Part shown: in pieces, positions 8,554 through 17,647 of the stretch | Numbering within the stretch: the stretch's first letter is position 1 | Layout: the number at the start of each line of letters is the position of its first letter | Origin: CAWCUZ01 sp963798795 | GTDB lineage: Bacteria > Acidobacteriota > Vicinamibacteria > Vicinamibacterales > SCN-69-37 | NCBI GenBank assembly: GCA_963798795.1 | Contig: CAWCUZ010000001.1 | Coordinates: 310,001 to 374,000 of the forward strand | Reading direction: 5' to 3' | DNA: 64,000 nt | Position numbers and translations under genes: made by a program | Notes under the pieces: generated by a model | Told to the model about the DNA's origin: nothing | Databases searched by the model: none | What the model saw: the letters and a program-made list of their open reading frames with translations, nothing else

Positions 8554-9764
8554 GTGCGGACGGCCGCCGGCCGGCGCTGGAGGCACGTCTCGACGCGGTC
8601 GAGCACCGTCGCCGCCACCGCGGCCTTCGACAGCAGAGGCAGCGCCTCGTCTCCCTCGGCGGACACGATCGTGACCTGGTTCGTCGCGACGTTGAACCCC
8701 GAACCCGGCGCCGAGACGTCGTTGGCCACGACGAAATCGACGTGCTTGCTCTCGAGCTTGCGGCGCGCGGCCGGCACGGGGTCGCCGGTCTGCGCGGCGA
8801 AGCCGACCAGCACGGGCCGCCCGGTCGCGTCGCGACGGGCGCCGAGCTCCGCCAGGATGTCCGGCGTGTGCGTGAAAGCCAGCGTGAGCTCCGCGTGCTT
8901 CTCGAGCTTGTGCGGACTGGGGCCGGCCGCCGGGGCATAGTCCGCGATGGCGGCCGCCATGATGACGACATCGGCGGCCGCCGCGTGTTCGAGCACCGCG
9001 TCGCGCATCTGCCGCGCGCTGCGCACGTCGATCCGTCGCGTCACCGCCGGCGCGGCCAGCGCCGTCGGACCGCTCACGAGGATGACGTTCGCGCCGCGGT
9101 CGCGTGCTTCCTGTGCGAGCGCGAAACCCATCCGCCCGCTGGACCGGTTACCGATGTACCGCACGGGATCGATGTCCTCGAGGGTCGGGCCGGCGGTGAC
9201 CACGACCGTGCGCCCCACCAGCGACTGGCGGCCCCGCAGCAGGCGATCGGCGGCCTCGGCGATGACATCCGGCTCGGCCAGGCGGCCGGCGCCAATCCAG
9301 CCGCACGCCAGATAGCCCTCGCCCGGATCCACGAACCGGACGCCGCGCGCGCCGAGCGCGCCCACGTTCGCGCGCACCGCCGGATGCTCCCACATCTGCG
9401 TGTTCATGGCCGGCGCCACGAGCACCGGCGCCCGCGTGGCCAGGTACAGCGCGGAGAGAAAATCGTCCGCAATCCCGGCGGCGAACTTGCCGATGATGTT
9501 GGCCGTCGCCGGGGCGACGAGCAGCAGGTCCATCTCCGCCGCCAGCGCGATGTGCTCGATGTCCGCGTTCAGCCCGGGTGCGAACTGGTTCGTGATCACC
9601 GGCGCGTGGGTGATCGCCTCGAACGTGAGAGGTCCGACGAAGCGGCGCGCCGAGCGCGTCATCACGGCCTGCACCCGGTGCCCCCGTTTCTGGAGCAGGC
9701 GCGTGAGCTCGACCGCCTTGTAGGCGCCGATGCCGCCCGTGACGCCGAGCCCGACGAAGGCCAT
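8550..9764 (-). CDS. coaBC: Bifunctional phosphopantothenoylcysteine decarboxylase / phosphopantothenate-cysteine ligase
   Basis: 404 aa fusion of two coenzyme A pathway enzymes. The CoaC half starts with GVTGGIGAYKAVEL and keeps the catalytic histidine region (FEAITHAPV), the PAMN-type motif and the ACGWIGAGRLAEP loop. The CoaB half starts near residue 190 with TAGPTLEDIDPVRYIGNRSSG and ends with VDFVVANDVS and a nucleotide-binding tail. The ATG at 9764 is chosen because the flavoprotein fold begins two residues later. It follows rpoZ by 2 nt. The gmk-rpoZ-coaBC-priA order is common in bacteria, so function is secure. Confidence 0.97.
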   Translation of the reverse strand: MAFVGLGVTGGIGAYKAVELTRLLQKRGHRVQAVMTRSARRFVGPLTFEAITHAPVITNQFAPGLNADIEHIALAAEMDLLLVAPATANIIGKFAAGIADDFLSALYLATRAPVLVAPAMNTQMWEHPAVRANVGALGARGVRFVDPGEGYLACGWIGAGRLAEPDVIAEAADRLLRGRQSLVGRTVVVTAGPTLEDIDPVRYIGNRSSGRMGFALAQEARDRGANVILVSGPTALAAPAVTRRIDVRSARQMRDAVLEHAAAADVVIMAAAIADYAPAAGPSPHKLEKHAELTLAFTHTPDILAELGARRDATGRPVLVGFAAQTGDPVPAARRKLESKHVDFVVANDVSAPGSGFNVATNQVTIVSAEGDEALPLLSKAAVAATVLDRVETCLQRRPAAVRT

Positions 9765-9766
9765 GG

Positions 9767-9976
9767 CTAGCCCTCCGCTTCGTCCGCCGGTTCGGCTCGC
9801 GTGATGATGCCGGCCGAGACTTCCTGCAGCGCGCGGCGTGCCAGCTTGGGCGACCCGTCGACCCTGGGCCGGCAGCCCTTCAGCAGTTGACGCGCGCGCG
9901 ATGAAGCGACCGTCACGAGTTCGAACGCGTTCTGCGTGGGCCGCTGGCTGACGGTGTGCGCGGTCTGTTCGGTCAT
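9767..9976 (-). CDS. rpoZ: DNA-directed RNA polymerase omega subunit
   Basis: 69 aa. The conserved core NAFELVTVASSRARQL and the Lys/Ala-rich ARRALQEVSAG helix identify RpoZ, which helps fold beta' and stabilises core polymerase. The start codon is the ATG at 9976, with a GGGAG stretch about 11 nt upstream. It sits between gmk (30 nt gap) and coaBC (2 nt gap), its usual place. The usual PRI motif is replaced by PRVDG, a minor variation. Confidence 0.94.
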   Translation of the reverse strand: MTEQTAHTVSQRPTQNAFELVTVASSRARQLLKGCRPRVDGSPKLARRALQEVSAGIITRAEPADEAEG

Positions 9977-10006
9977 GCGGGTCTGCTCCCGATTCTGCGG
10001 CGGCGG

Positions 10007-10654
10007 TCACCGCTCCGTGAACGTTCGGACGATGGGCGCGACCGCGGCGGCCCGGCGTGTCCGGCGCGCCCGTTCGGCCGTGATGATGCCCTGCATTTCG
10101 GTGACACAGCGATCCAGGTCGTCGTTGATCACCACGTAGTCGTACTCCCCCATCGCCGAAACCTCGTTGCGCGCGGTCGCCAGCCGGCGCTGGATCGCGG
10201 CTTCGTCGTCGCCGCTCCGGCCGCGCAGCCGGCGCTCGAGGATGTCGAAGGAAGGCGGCAGCACGAAAATGCCGACCGAGTCCGGCACCCGCGCCCGCAC
10301 CTGCCGCGCGCCCTGCACGTCGATGACGAGCACCACGTCGAGCCCGCCGGCCAGGCACGCGTCCGTCTCGGCCCGGCCGGTGCCGTAGAGATTGCCGAAC
10401 ACGTCGGCCCACTCCAGGAACGCCGCGCGCGCGGCCATCGCCTCGAAGGCGGCGCGGCTGATGAAATTATAGTCGACGCCGTCGCACTCCCCGGGCCGGG
10501 ACGCGCGGGACGTGTACGACCGCGACCGGCACAGTCCTGGCGTGATCTCGGCCAGCCGGTCGACCACCGTGGTCTTGCCCGTCCCGGAGGCCGCCGAGAC
10601 GACCACCAGGATCCCGCGTTCCGGCGCCGGGCCGGCGGCCGATTCACTCGACAT
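10007..10654 (-). CDS. gmk: Guanylate kinase
   Basis: 215 aa. The P-loop is SAASGTGKTT near residue 20, followed by the GMP-binding stretch SRASRPGECDGVDYNF and the lid region; C-terminal residues are basic. The enzyme phosphorylates GMP to GDP. Its start overlaps the end of yicC by 11 nt and rpoZ follows after 30 nt, the standard yicC-gmk-rpoZ arrangement. Length is typical of the family. Confidence 0.97.
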   Translation of the reverse strand: MSSESAAGPAPERGILVVVSAASGTGKTTVVDRLAEITPGLCRSRSYTSRASRPGECDGVDYNFISRAAFEAMAARAAFLEWADVFGNLYGTGRAETDACLAGGLDVVLVIDVQGARQVRARVPDSVGIFVLPPSFDILERRLRGRSGDDEAAIQRRLATARNEVSAMGEYDYVVINDDLDRCVTEMQGIITAERARRTRRAAAVAPIVRTFTER

Positions 10655-11528
10655 TCTGCACCTGCTCGCGCACGCGCTCGAGCTCCGCCTTGGCGTCGAT
10701 CACGATCGCAGTCGCGCCGCCGCCTTCGATTTTGGACCCGATCGTGTTGACCTCGCGGTTCATTTCCTGCACCAGGAAGTCCAGCTTGCGGCCGCACGGT
10801 TCCGGTCCATCGACCAGCTCGCGCCAGTGCGCGAAGTGCCCGCGCAGGCGCACGATCTCCTCGTCGATGTCGGACCGCGCGACGAGGCGCACGATCTCCT
10901 GCGCGAGCGCCGCAGCATCCGCGGCGAGATCGGCCGGCAGCGCGGCCAGCCGGTCGCGCAGCCTCGACTCGAGCGCCGACTGTCCGAGCCGGCCTTCCCG
11001 TTCGAGATCGTCGACCAGCGCCCCGAGCGTCGCCAGGCGGCCGTCCAGGTCGGTCCTCAGAAACCGGCCCTCCGTTTCGCGCATCGTCACCAGCGCGTCG
11101 AGCGCCGCGCCCACCGCTCGCTCGGCGAGCGGGGCCACGTCGGCGGCCGCATCCGGGTCGGGACGCGCGCCCGTGTCGAGCACCCCCGGGATCCGCAGGA
11201 CGTCGGACGCGGTCAAGGCGCCTTCGATGAGGCCCTTCTCGCGAGCCTGGTCGATGGCGCCGGCGATCGCGCCGAGCAGCGCCTCGTCGAGGGCCACCTG
11301 CCGTGCCGCCCCGGCCGCCGTCTCGAGCGACACGAAGATCTCGACCCGTCCGCGCGCCAGCCGCTGCCCGGGCAGGGCACGCAGCCGCGGCTCGACGGCG
11401 GCGAGCGCCGCCGGCAGCTTGAGCGACAGGTCCAGGAACCGGTGGTTCACCGAGCGGGCCGTCACGCCGAGCGTGCGTCCGTTCTCGTCGAGCGCCACGG
11501 AGGCGAAGCCGGTCATCGATCGGATCAC
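10644..11528 (-). CDS. yicC: YicC-family endoribonuclease/stress protein
   Basis: 294 aa. It begins IRSMTGFASV and carries the C-terminal signature (CGRKLDFLVQEMNREVNTIGSK) that defines the family. Members act as RNases on small RNAs in enterics; the role here is inferred. The GTG start at 11528 overlaps the stop of the ABC exporter as GTGA and gives the N-terminus usual for the family, whereas the ATG four codons later would remove it. The middle of the protein is Ala/Asp-rich, in line with genome composition. Confidence 0.95.
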   Translation of the reverse strand: MIRSMTGFASVALDENGRTLGVTARSVNHRFLDLSLKLPAALAAVEPRLRALPGQRLARGRVEIFVSLETAAGAARQVALDEALLGAIAGAIDQAREKGLIEGALTASDVLRIPGVLDTGARPDPDAAADVAPLAERAVGAALDALVTMRETEGRFLRTDLDGRLATLGALVDDLEREGRLGQSALESRLRDRLAALPADLAADAAALAQEIVRLVARSDIDEEIVRLRGHFAHWRELVDGPEPCGRKLDFLVQEMNREVNTIGSKIEGGGATAIVIDAKAELERVREQVQNVE

Positions 11529-13324
11529 GAGCGCGCCTCCCGCACCAGCGTCTCGCCGGCCTCGCGGTCGCGCTCGTCGAACACCTGCAGCGCGTAGAGC
11601 CGGGAGTACACCCCGCCGGTGCGGGCGATGAGCTGGTCGTGCGTGCCCATCTCGACCACCCGGCCGGCGTCGAGGGCCAGGATCAGGTCCGCCCGGCGCA
11701 CGGTCGACAACCGGTGCGCGATGACGAAGGTCGTCCGGTTGCGCATCAGGTTCGCGAGCGCGTCCTGCACCAGCAGTTCCGACTCGGCGTCCAGTGACGA
11801 GGTGGCCTCGTCGAGGACCAGGAGCGGCGAGTCCTTGAGCAGCGCGCGGGCGATCGCCAGCCGCTGGCGCTGGCCGCCGGACAGCCGCTGGCCGCGCTCG
11901 CCGATGCGCGCGTCGTAGGCGCCGGCCAGGTGCTCGATGAATTCGTGGGCGTGCGCTGCGCGCGCCGCGCGCTCGACGGCGTCGCGCGGCGCCTCCGGCA
12001 CGCCATAGGCGATATTCGCCGCGATCGTGTCGTCGAAGAGCACGGTGTCCTGGGTGACCAGGGCGATCTGGTTCCGCAGCGACTTGAGGGTCACGCTCCG
12101 CACGTCCGTGCCGTCGACGAGGACCGCGCCCCGGGTGACGTCGTAGAAGCGTGGAATCAGGTTGACGAGCGTCGTCTTGCCCGCGCCGCTCAGGCCGACG
12201 ATGGCGACGACGTGGCCCGCGCGGACGGTGAACGACACGTCGCGCAGGATCGGCCGGTCCGGCGCGTCGTCGTAGGCGAACCACACGTCGCGGAACTCGA
12301 CCGTCTCGCGGAGCCGCTCCATGGGCCGGGCGTCCGGCCGCTCGCTGACCTCCGTGTGCGTGTCGAGCATCTCGAAGATGCGGTGCGCGGCCGCCAGCGC
12401 CTGTTGCAGGCCGGCGTTGACGCGGCTGAGCTTCTTGACGGGCGCGTACATCATGAACGCGGCAAACAGGAACCCGGAGAACTGCCCCATCGTCAGCTCG
12501 CCGACGGCGATGCGGTGGCTGCCCCACCAGAGCGCGCCCACGACCGCGAGCCCGCCGATGAACTCCATGAGCGGGGGCAGCACGGCCACCGTGCCCGTTA
12601 CCCGCATGTTGGTCCGATACAGCCGCTCGACGGCCTGCGCGAACCGGGCCGACTCCCGCCGCTCGGCGCCGAACGCCTTGACGATGCGATGGCCGGTGAA
12701 CGCCTCGGTCGTCAGGTGCGTGACGTTGGCCATCTCCTCCTGGCTGCGGCGCGTCGTGCTCCGCACTTTGCGGCCGAGCCGCACGAGCGGATGCACCACC
12801 AGCGGCGCGGCCGTCAGCACGACCAGCGCGAGCTGCCAGTCGTAGTAGAACATCAGGCCGATCCACGCCACCAGCGTCAGCGACTCGCGCGCCAGGTCGC
12901 CGGCCGTCTCGGACACGGCGAGCTGAATCTGTGAGACGTCGTTCGTAATGCGCGACAGCAGGTGCCCGGACGTGCGCTGCGAGAAGAACGCGGCCGACTG
13001 CCCCAGGATATGGGCGAAGAGCGCGTTGCGCAGGTCGCGCACGACGCGCTGGCCGACGCTGGTCATGAGGTAGGCGGAGAAGTACCCGCCGAGGCCCTTG
13101 AGGACGTACGCGCCGAGGATGGCCGCCGCAAGCCAGCCCACCGCGGACGCCATCGCGCTGCTCGCCCCGGCGGCGGCGGGCTTCAGCGCCACGTCGAAGA
13201 TGGGCTGCACGAGCTTGCCCAGCCAGGCGGAGCCGGCGGCATAGACCAGCATCGCGAGGAGCGCGGCAGCGAGCCGGCCCCGGTAGGGCGCCGCGTAGCG
13301 AAGCAGCCGCTTGAATTCGTTCAC
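11525..13324 (-). CDS. MsbA-like lipid/polysaccharide ABC exporter
   Basis: 599 aa half-transporter. Six transmembrane helices fill residues 1-320 and an ATPase domain the rest, with Walker A (GLSGAGKTT), signature LSGGQRQRLAIARAL and Walker B (LLVLDEATSSLD) followed by the H-loop histidine (IAHRLST). It resembles MsbA/LptA-type lipid flippases. The neighbours (polyprenyl-phosphate-type GT2, galE, ugd, and the divergent glycosyltransferase cluster) make export of lipid A or a lipid-linked glycan plausible, but substrate cannot be read from sequence. GTG start in a GTGA overlap with the GT2 gene. Confidence 0.92.
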   Translation of the reverse strand: MNEFKRLLRYAAPYRGRLAAALLAMLVYAAGSAWLGKLVQPIFDVALKPAAAGASSAMASAVGWLAAAILGAYVLKGLGGYFSAYLMTSVGQRVVRDLRNALFAHILGQSAAFFSQRTSGHLLSRITNDVSQIQLAVSETAGDLARESLTLVAWIGLMFYYDWQLALVVLTAAPLVVHPLVRLGRKVRSTTRRSQEEMANVTHLTTEAFTGHRIVKAFGAERRESARFAQAVERLYRTNMRVTGTVAVLPPLMEFIGGLAVVGALWWGSHRIAVGELTMGQFSGFLFAAFMMYAPVKKLSRVNAGLQQALAAAHRIFEMLDTHTEVSERPDARPMERLRETVEFRDVWFAYDDAPDRPILRDVSFTVRAGHVVAIVGLSGAGKTTLVNLIPRFYDVTRGAVLVDGTDVRSVTLKSLRNQIALVTQDTVLFDDTIAANIAYGVPEAPRDAVERAARAAHAHEFIEHLAGAYDARIGERGQRLSGGQRQRLAIARALLKDSPLLVLDEATSSLDAESELLVQDALANLMRNRTTFVIAHRLSTVRRADLILALDAGRVVEMGTHDQLIARTGGVYSRLYALQVFDERDREAGETLVREARS

Positions 13325-14032
13325 TCGGTGAACCGGTATTTCAGCAGCACCCATAGCGCGACGAACCCGTCGCGCCAGGTGATCTTCTTCCCTTCGTCGT
13401 ACCCCCGCCCGTCGTAGGTGATCGGCACTTCGTACACGCGATAGCCGTGCTTGAAAATCTTGGCCGTCAGCTCGGGCTCGATGCCGAATCCGTTCGACTC
13501 GAGCCGGAACGCGCGCAGCACTTCCGCCCGCATCACCTTGTAGCAGGTTTCCATGTCGGTGAGCATCGTGTTGTAGAGCACGTTGGTCACCAGCGTCAGA
13601 AACCGGTTGCCGGCGTAGTGGGTGAACAGGAACACCCGATGCCGGCCCAGAAACCGCGAGCCGTAGACGACGTCGGCCCGGCCCTCGCAGATGAGCGCAA
13701 TCAGCCCCGGAAACTCCTCCGGCGAGTACTCGAGGTCGGCGTCCTGGATGACCACCAGGTCGCCGGTGACCTCCTCGAAGCCGCGCCGCAGCGCCGCGCC
13801 CTTTCCGCCGTTCCGGGGCTGGAGCACCAGCTTGAAGCCGGTACTGCGCCTGCAGGGCCGGCAGCAGCTCCCGCGTGCCGTCGCGCGATCCGTCGTCGAC
13901 GACGATGAGCTCGATCCGCAGCGGCACGGCTATGACGCGCCGAATGATCTCCTCGATCGTCCCCCGCTCGTTGTAGACGGGCATGACGACCGACAGGAGC
14001 GGATTGGCCAGGGCGCCACGGAGACCGGTCAT
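13321..14032 (-). CDS. Family 2 glycosyltransferase, dolichol-phosphate mannose synthase-like (one frameshift)
   Basis: About 236 aa after repair. The N-terminal frame (VVMPVYNERGTIEEII, IVVDDGSRDGTRELLPAL) and the C-terminal frame (LQPRNGGKGAALRRGFEE, QDADLEYSPEEF) join exactly if one extra base near 13840 is removed, so the break looks like a single inserted C on the coding strand. The soluble catalytic domain resembles DPM1 and polyprenyl-phosphate glycosyltransferases, which load one sugar onto a lipid carrier. There is no C-terminal membrane domain. It starts 4 nt after the galE stop and its stop overlaps the exporter start (GTGA). Confidence 0.88.
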
Positions 14033-14036
14033 GCGG

Positions 14037-15062
14037 CTAGTCGCCCCTCCTCGTGCGGTAGCCCTGCGGGTTCTGCGTCATCCACGCCCACGCGGTCTCG
14101 ACGATCCGATCGAGGGCGTCGAATCGAGGCCGCCATCCCAGCTCCCGCCGGATGCGGTCGCTCGAGGCCACCAGCCGCGCCGGGTCGCCCGCCCGCCGCG
14201 CCCCGACCCGGTGCGGCACCGGGCGCCCCGTGACCCGGGTCACGGCGTCGACCACCTGCCGGACCGAGGCCCCGTGCCCGCTGCCGAGATTGTAGGCCGT
14301 CGGCGTGCCGCCGGCCTCGAGCGATCGCAGCGCGGCCAGATGCGCTTCCGCCAGATCGGAGACGTGCACGAAGTCGCGGATGCACGTGCCGTCCGGCGTC
14401 GGGTAGTCGTCGCCGTACAGCGTGAGGGGCGCGCCGCCGGCAGCGGCCCGCAGCGCATTGGGGATCAGGTGCTCCTCCGGCTCGTGGTCTTCGCCGATGA
14501 GTCCGCCAGGGTCGGCGCCCGACGCGTTGAAGTAGCGCAGCGCCGCCCAGCGCAGGCCCGCCGCCCGCTCGTAGTGCGGCAGCGCGCGTTCGACGGCCAG
14601 CTTGGTTTCGCCATACGGGTTGACCGGCCGCTGTGGATGGCTTTCGTCAATCGGGATCGCCTGCGGTTCACCGAACGTTGCCGCCGTCGATGAGAACACC
14701 AGGCACCGCACGCCGGCGCCGAGCATGGCGTCGAGTACCGAGAGCGTGCCGCGCACGTTGACGCGGTAATAGGAGGCGGGATCCTCCATGGACCGCCCCA
14801 CCGACAGCAGCGCCGCGAAATGCATGACGCCGACGGGACGCGCCGCGGCCATGACCCGGCCGAGCGTCGCGGTGTCGAGCACGTCGGCCCGCTCCAGCGT
14901 GATGGTCCGTTCCGGAAAGGCCGCCGCCAGCCGCTCGACCGCCTCCGGATGGCCGGCCGACAGGTCGTCGTAAACGGTGACGTCGTAGCCCGCCGCGGCC
15001 AGCGCCTGCACGGCGTGGCTGCCAATGTAGCCCGCGCCGCCGGTGACGAGGACCCGGCTCAT
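14037..15062 (-). CDS. galE: UDP-glucose 4-epimerase
   Basis: 341 aa extended short-chain dehydrogenase. NAD-binding GGAGYIGSH at residues 7-15, the catalytic S-T-A region (FSSTAATFGEP), YGETK and the typical RYFNASGADP and DGTCIRDFVHVSDLA stretches identify GalE rather than other epimerases. It interconverts UDP-glucose and UDP-galactose. The ATG overlaps the ugd stop as ATGA, so the two nucleotide-sugar enzymes are translationally coupled. Together with the decarboxylase at 23.3 kb they supply sugars for the glycosyltransferases encoded across the divergent intergenic region. Confidence 0.96.
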   Translation of the reverse strand: MSRVLVTGGAGYIGSHAVQALAAAGYDVTVYDDLSAGHPEAVERLAAAFPERTITLERADVLDTATLGRVMAAARPVGVMHFAALLSVGRSMEDPASYYRVNVRGTLSVLDAMLGAGVRCLVFSSTAATFGEPQAIPIDESHPQRPVNPYGETKLAVERALPHYERAAGLRWAALRYFNASGADPGGLIGEDHEPEEHLIPNALRAAAGGAPLTLYGDDYPTPDGTCIRDFVHVSDLAEAHLAALRSLEAGGTPTAYNLGSGHGASVRQVVDAVTRVTGRPVPHRVGARRAGDPARLVASSDRIRRELGWRPRFDALDRIVETAWAWMTQNPQGYRTRRGD

Positions 15063-16369
15063 GGACGGCCAATCGAGGCGTAGGTGAACCCCAGCCCGCG
15101 AATCTGCCGGGGATCGAAGATGTTGCGCCCGTCGAAGATGACCGGGTCGCGCATCTGCTGCTTCATGCGGGCGAAGTCCGGCTCGCGGAACTCGTTCCAC
15201 TCCGTCACAATCAGCAGGGCGTCGGCGCCGCGCAGCGCGTCGTACTGGTTGCGCGCGTAGTAGATTCGGCGGCCGAACAGGCCGCGGGCGACTCCGTGCG
15301 CCTCCGGGTCGAACGCCTGGACGCGCGCCTTGCGGGCCAGCAGGCCCTCGACGATGGGAATCGCCGGCGCTTCCCGCATGTCGTCGGTCCGCGGCTTGAA
15401 CGCGAGGCCCCAGACCGCCACCGTGCGCCCCTTCAGGCTCGATGGCCCGCGACCGAAGCGCGCATCCAGTTTGGCCAGCAGCCGCAGCTTCTGCGTGTCG
15501 TTGGCCGCCTCCACCGCCTCGAGCAGCCGGAAGCGCTGCCGCTTCTGGGCGGCGAATCGCACCATCGCCTTGACGTCCTTCGGAAAACAGCTGCCGCCGT
15601 ACCCGACGCCCGGAAACAGAAACGCGGGCCCGATACGCCGGTCCGACGCGACCGCCTGGCGCACCTTGTCGACGTCGGCGTCGAACGCCTCGCACACGTT
15701 CGCGACTTCATTCATGAACGAGATGCGCGTCGCGAGCATCGCGTTGGCCGCATACTTCGACAGTTCGGCGCTCGCCGGATCCATGACGAGGATCGGCGCG
15801 CCGGTGCGGGTGAAGGGCCGGTACAGATCCTTCATGATGCCGACGGCGCGTTCGTCCGTGGCCCCGATGACGACTCGGTCCGGCTTGAGGAAGTCCTCGA
15901 CAGCCGCGCCCTGCTTCAGGAACTCGGGATTGCTCACTACGCTGAACGGGTGCTTCGTCGTCTGGCGAATGACCTGGGCGACCCGTTCGGAGGTCCCGGC
16001 CGGCACGGTGCTCTTGTCGACGATGACACGGTAGCCGGTCATCGCGCGGCCGATCTCCCGGGCAGCATCGAGCACGTGCTGCAGATCGGCCGAGCCGTCC
16101 TCGCCCGTTGGCGTACCGACCGCGATGAACACGACCTCGCACCGGCGTACGGCCTCGACCAGGTTCATCGTGAACGTCAGCCGCTTTTCGGAGCGATTGC
16201 GATGGACCAGCTCAGCCAGGCCGGGTTCGTAGATCGGAATCCGCCCGCGGCGCAGGACGCGCACCTTGGCCTCGTTCTTGTCCACGCACACGACATCGTT
16301 TCCCGTTTCGGCGAAGCAGGCGCCAACCACCAGCCCCACGTAACCCGTTCCAATGACCGCTATCCTCAT
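15059..16369 (-). CDS. ugd: UDP-glucose 6-dehydrogenase
   Basis: 436 aa. N-terminal Rossmann motif GTGYVGLVVGACFAETG, the dimer region, and the catalytic cysteine in GVGYGGSCFPKDVKA, followed by the UDP-binding C-terminal domain with WGLAFKPRTDDMREAP. It oxidises UDP-glucose to UDP-glucuronate, the precursor for the decarboxylase at 23278-24215. It is the first gene of the ten-gene minus-strand run. A candidate promoter with a palindrome in its spacer lies at 16401-16429. A GGAGG sequence lies about 10 nt before the ATG. Confidence 0.97.
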   Translation of the reverse strand: MRIAVIGTGYVGLVVGACFAETGNDVVCVDKNEAKVRVLRRGRIPIYEPGLAELVHRNRSEKRLTFTMNLVEAVRRCEVVFIAVGTPTGEDGSADLQHVLDAAREIGRAMTGYRVIVDKSTVPAGTSERVAQVIRQTTKHPFSVVSNPEFLKQGAAVEDFLKPDRVVIGATDERAVGIMKDLYRPFTRTGAPILVMDPASAELSKYAANAMLATRISFMNEVANVCEAFDADVDKVRQAVASDRRIGPAFLFPGVGYGGSCFPKDVKAMVRFAAQKRQRFRLLEAVEAANDTQKLRLLAKLDARFGRGPSSLKGRTVAVWGLAFKPRTDDMREAPAIPIVEGLLARKARVQAFDPEAHGVARGLFGRRIYYARNQYDALRGADALLIVTEWNEFREPDFARMKQQMRDPVIFDGRNIFDPRQIRGLGFTYASIGRP

Positions 16370-16400
16370 AAGCGCCCGCGCCTCCGACGGAAACTCCTCA

Positions 16401-16429
16401 CCGTATCACGACGTTCCGAACGTGGTCAA
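16401..16429 (-). promoter_or_regulatory. Candidate ugd promoter with palindromic operator
   Basis: On the minus strand, TTGACC (16424-16429) is followed after 18 nt by TACGGT (16400-16405). The spacer holds a 13-bp perfect inverted repeat, ACGTTC-G-GAACGT, at 16411-16423, abutting the -35. A repressor bound there would block polymerase. The glycosyltransferase operon begins about 80 bp away on the other strand, so a shared regulator is possible. Confidence 0.45.
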
Positions 16430-16510
16430 TCGACTGATATCAAAGGAGTTAGCCGATGCGGCCCGGCTGGGTCCCGCCTGCGCCGTGATAGCATCCGGCC
16501 TGTCCCGGCC

Positions 16511-17647
16511 GTGCGGATTCTGCTCGATTACCGACCGGCGCTCCGCCAGCGAACCGGCGTCGGCGAGTACGTGCATGAACTGGCGCGGACGCTGGCGGCG
16601 ACCGCCTCCGAGTCCGAGCAGCTGTGCCTGTTCTCGTCGTCATGGAAGGACCGCCTCGAACCGGGCGTCGTGCCGGGCGCTGAGACGATCGACTGCCGCG
16701 TACCGGTCGCCGCTCTCAACTTCGCCTGGCACCGGCTCGAGTGGCCGCCGGTCGAATGGCTCACGCGACTGTCATTCGACGTCGTGCAGACAGCGCATCC
16801 GCTCCTGATGCCGTCGCGCCGCGCGGCACGCATTGTCACGGTCTGCGACCTGGATTTTCTCGACCATCCCGAGCGCGGCGCCCGCGAGATCCGCCGGGAC
16901 TACGCGTCCCTGGCGGCCGACCACGCCGGACGGGCCGATCGGGTGATCACCATCTCGCGCGACACCGCGCGCGGTGTGGAGACCCGGCTCGGCGTGTCCC
17001 CGGATCGGATTTCGATCTGCTGCCCGGGCGCGCCCGACTGGCCGGCTCGCGGCCGCGAGCCGGCTGACGGCTGCATCCTCTTCCTCGGCACGCTCGACCC
17101 GCGCAAGAACCTCGACGTGCTGCTCGACGCCTACGGGCGGCTCCTGGCGACTGTGCCCGCTGCCGGCGCCTCCGCCTCGCGCACGGTCCCGCCACTTGTC
17201 CTGGCCGGCCGGCACGTGGGCTCGTCCAGGGGATTGCTCGACCGGGCGCGCCGGCCGCCCTTCGCCGGCCACGTGGAACTGACGGGCTATGTGGATCCGG
17301 ACCAGCGGCTGGCGCTCTATCAGCGGGCCCTGGTTTTCGTGCTGCCGTCGCACAACGAGGGATTCGGGCTGCCGGTGGTCGAGGCGATGCGCGTCGGCGT
17401 GCCCGTCGTGGCCGCGAACCGGGGCGCGCTGCCGGAAGTTGGCGGGCCGGCCGCACGCCTGTTCGAGCCGGCCGACTCCGCTGCACTGTCGATGATCCTG
17501 AACGACATCCTGTCGAACCCGTCGCTGCGCCATGCGATGCGCGAGGCCGGCTGGCGGCAGGCCGCCCGCTACTCCTGGCGCGAAACCGCGGCGTGCACCC
17601 GGCAGGCCTGGCAGCTCGCGCGGGCTGCGCGCCACCACCATGGCTGA
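16511..17647 (+). CDS. Glycosyltransferase family 4 (GT-B), first gene of polysaccharide cluster
   Basis: 378 aa. The N-terminus RILLDYRPALRQRTGVGEYVHEL is the acceptor domain of GT4 enzymes, and the C-terminal donor domain has LFLGTLDPRKNLDVLL and the E-x7-E motif in NEGFGLPVVEAM. The GTG at 16511 places the first beta strand at the N-terminus. It transfers a sugar from a nucleotide donor to a lipid-linked acceptor in the cytoplasm; donor unknown. Its stop overlaps the next gene's ATG by 8 nt, so the cluster is tightly coupled. It is divergent from ugd across 141 bp. Confidence 0.9.
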   Translation: MRILLDYRPALRQRTGVGEYVHELARTLAATASESEQLCLFSSSWKDRLEPGVVPGAETIDCRVPVAALNFAWHRLEWPPVEWLTRLSFDVVQTAHPLLMPSRRAARIVTVCDLDFLDHPERGAREIRRDYASLAADHAGRADRVITISRDTARGVETRLGVSPDRISICCPGAPDWPARGREPADGCILFLGTLDPRKNLDVLLDAYGRLLATVPAAGASASRTVPPLVLAGRHVGSSRGLLDRARRPPFAGHVELTGYVDPDQRLALYQRALVFVLPSHNEGFGLPVVEAMRVGVPVVAANRGALPEVGGPAARLFEPADSAALSMILNDILSNPSLRHAMREAGWRQAARYSWRETAACTRQAWQLARAARHHHG

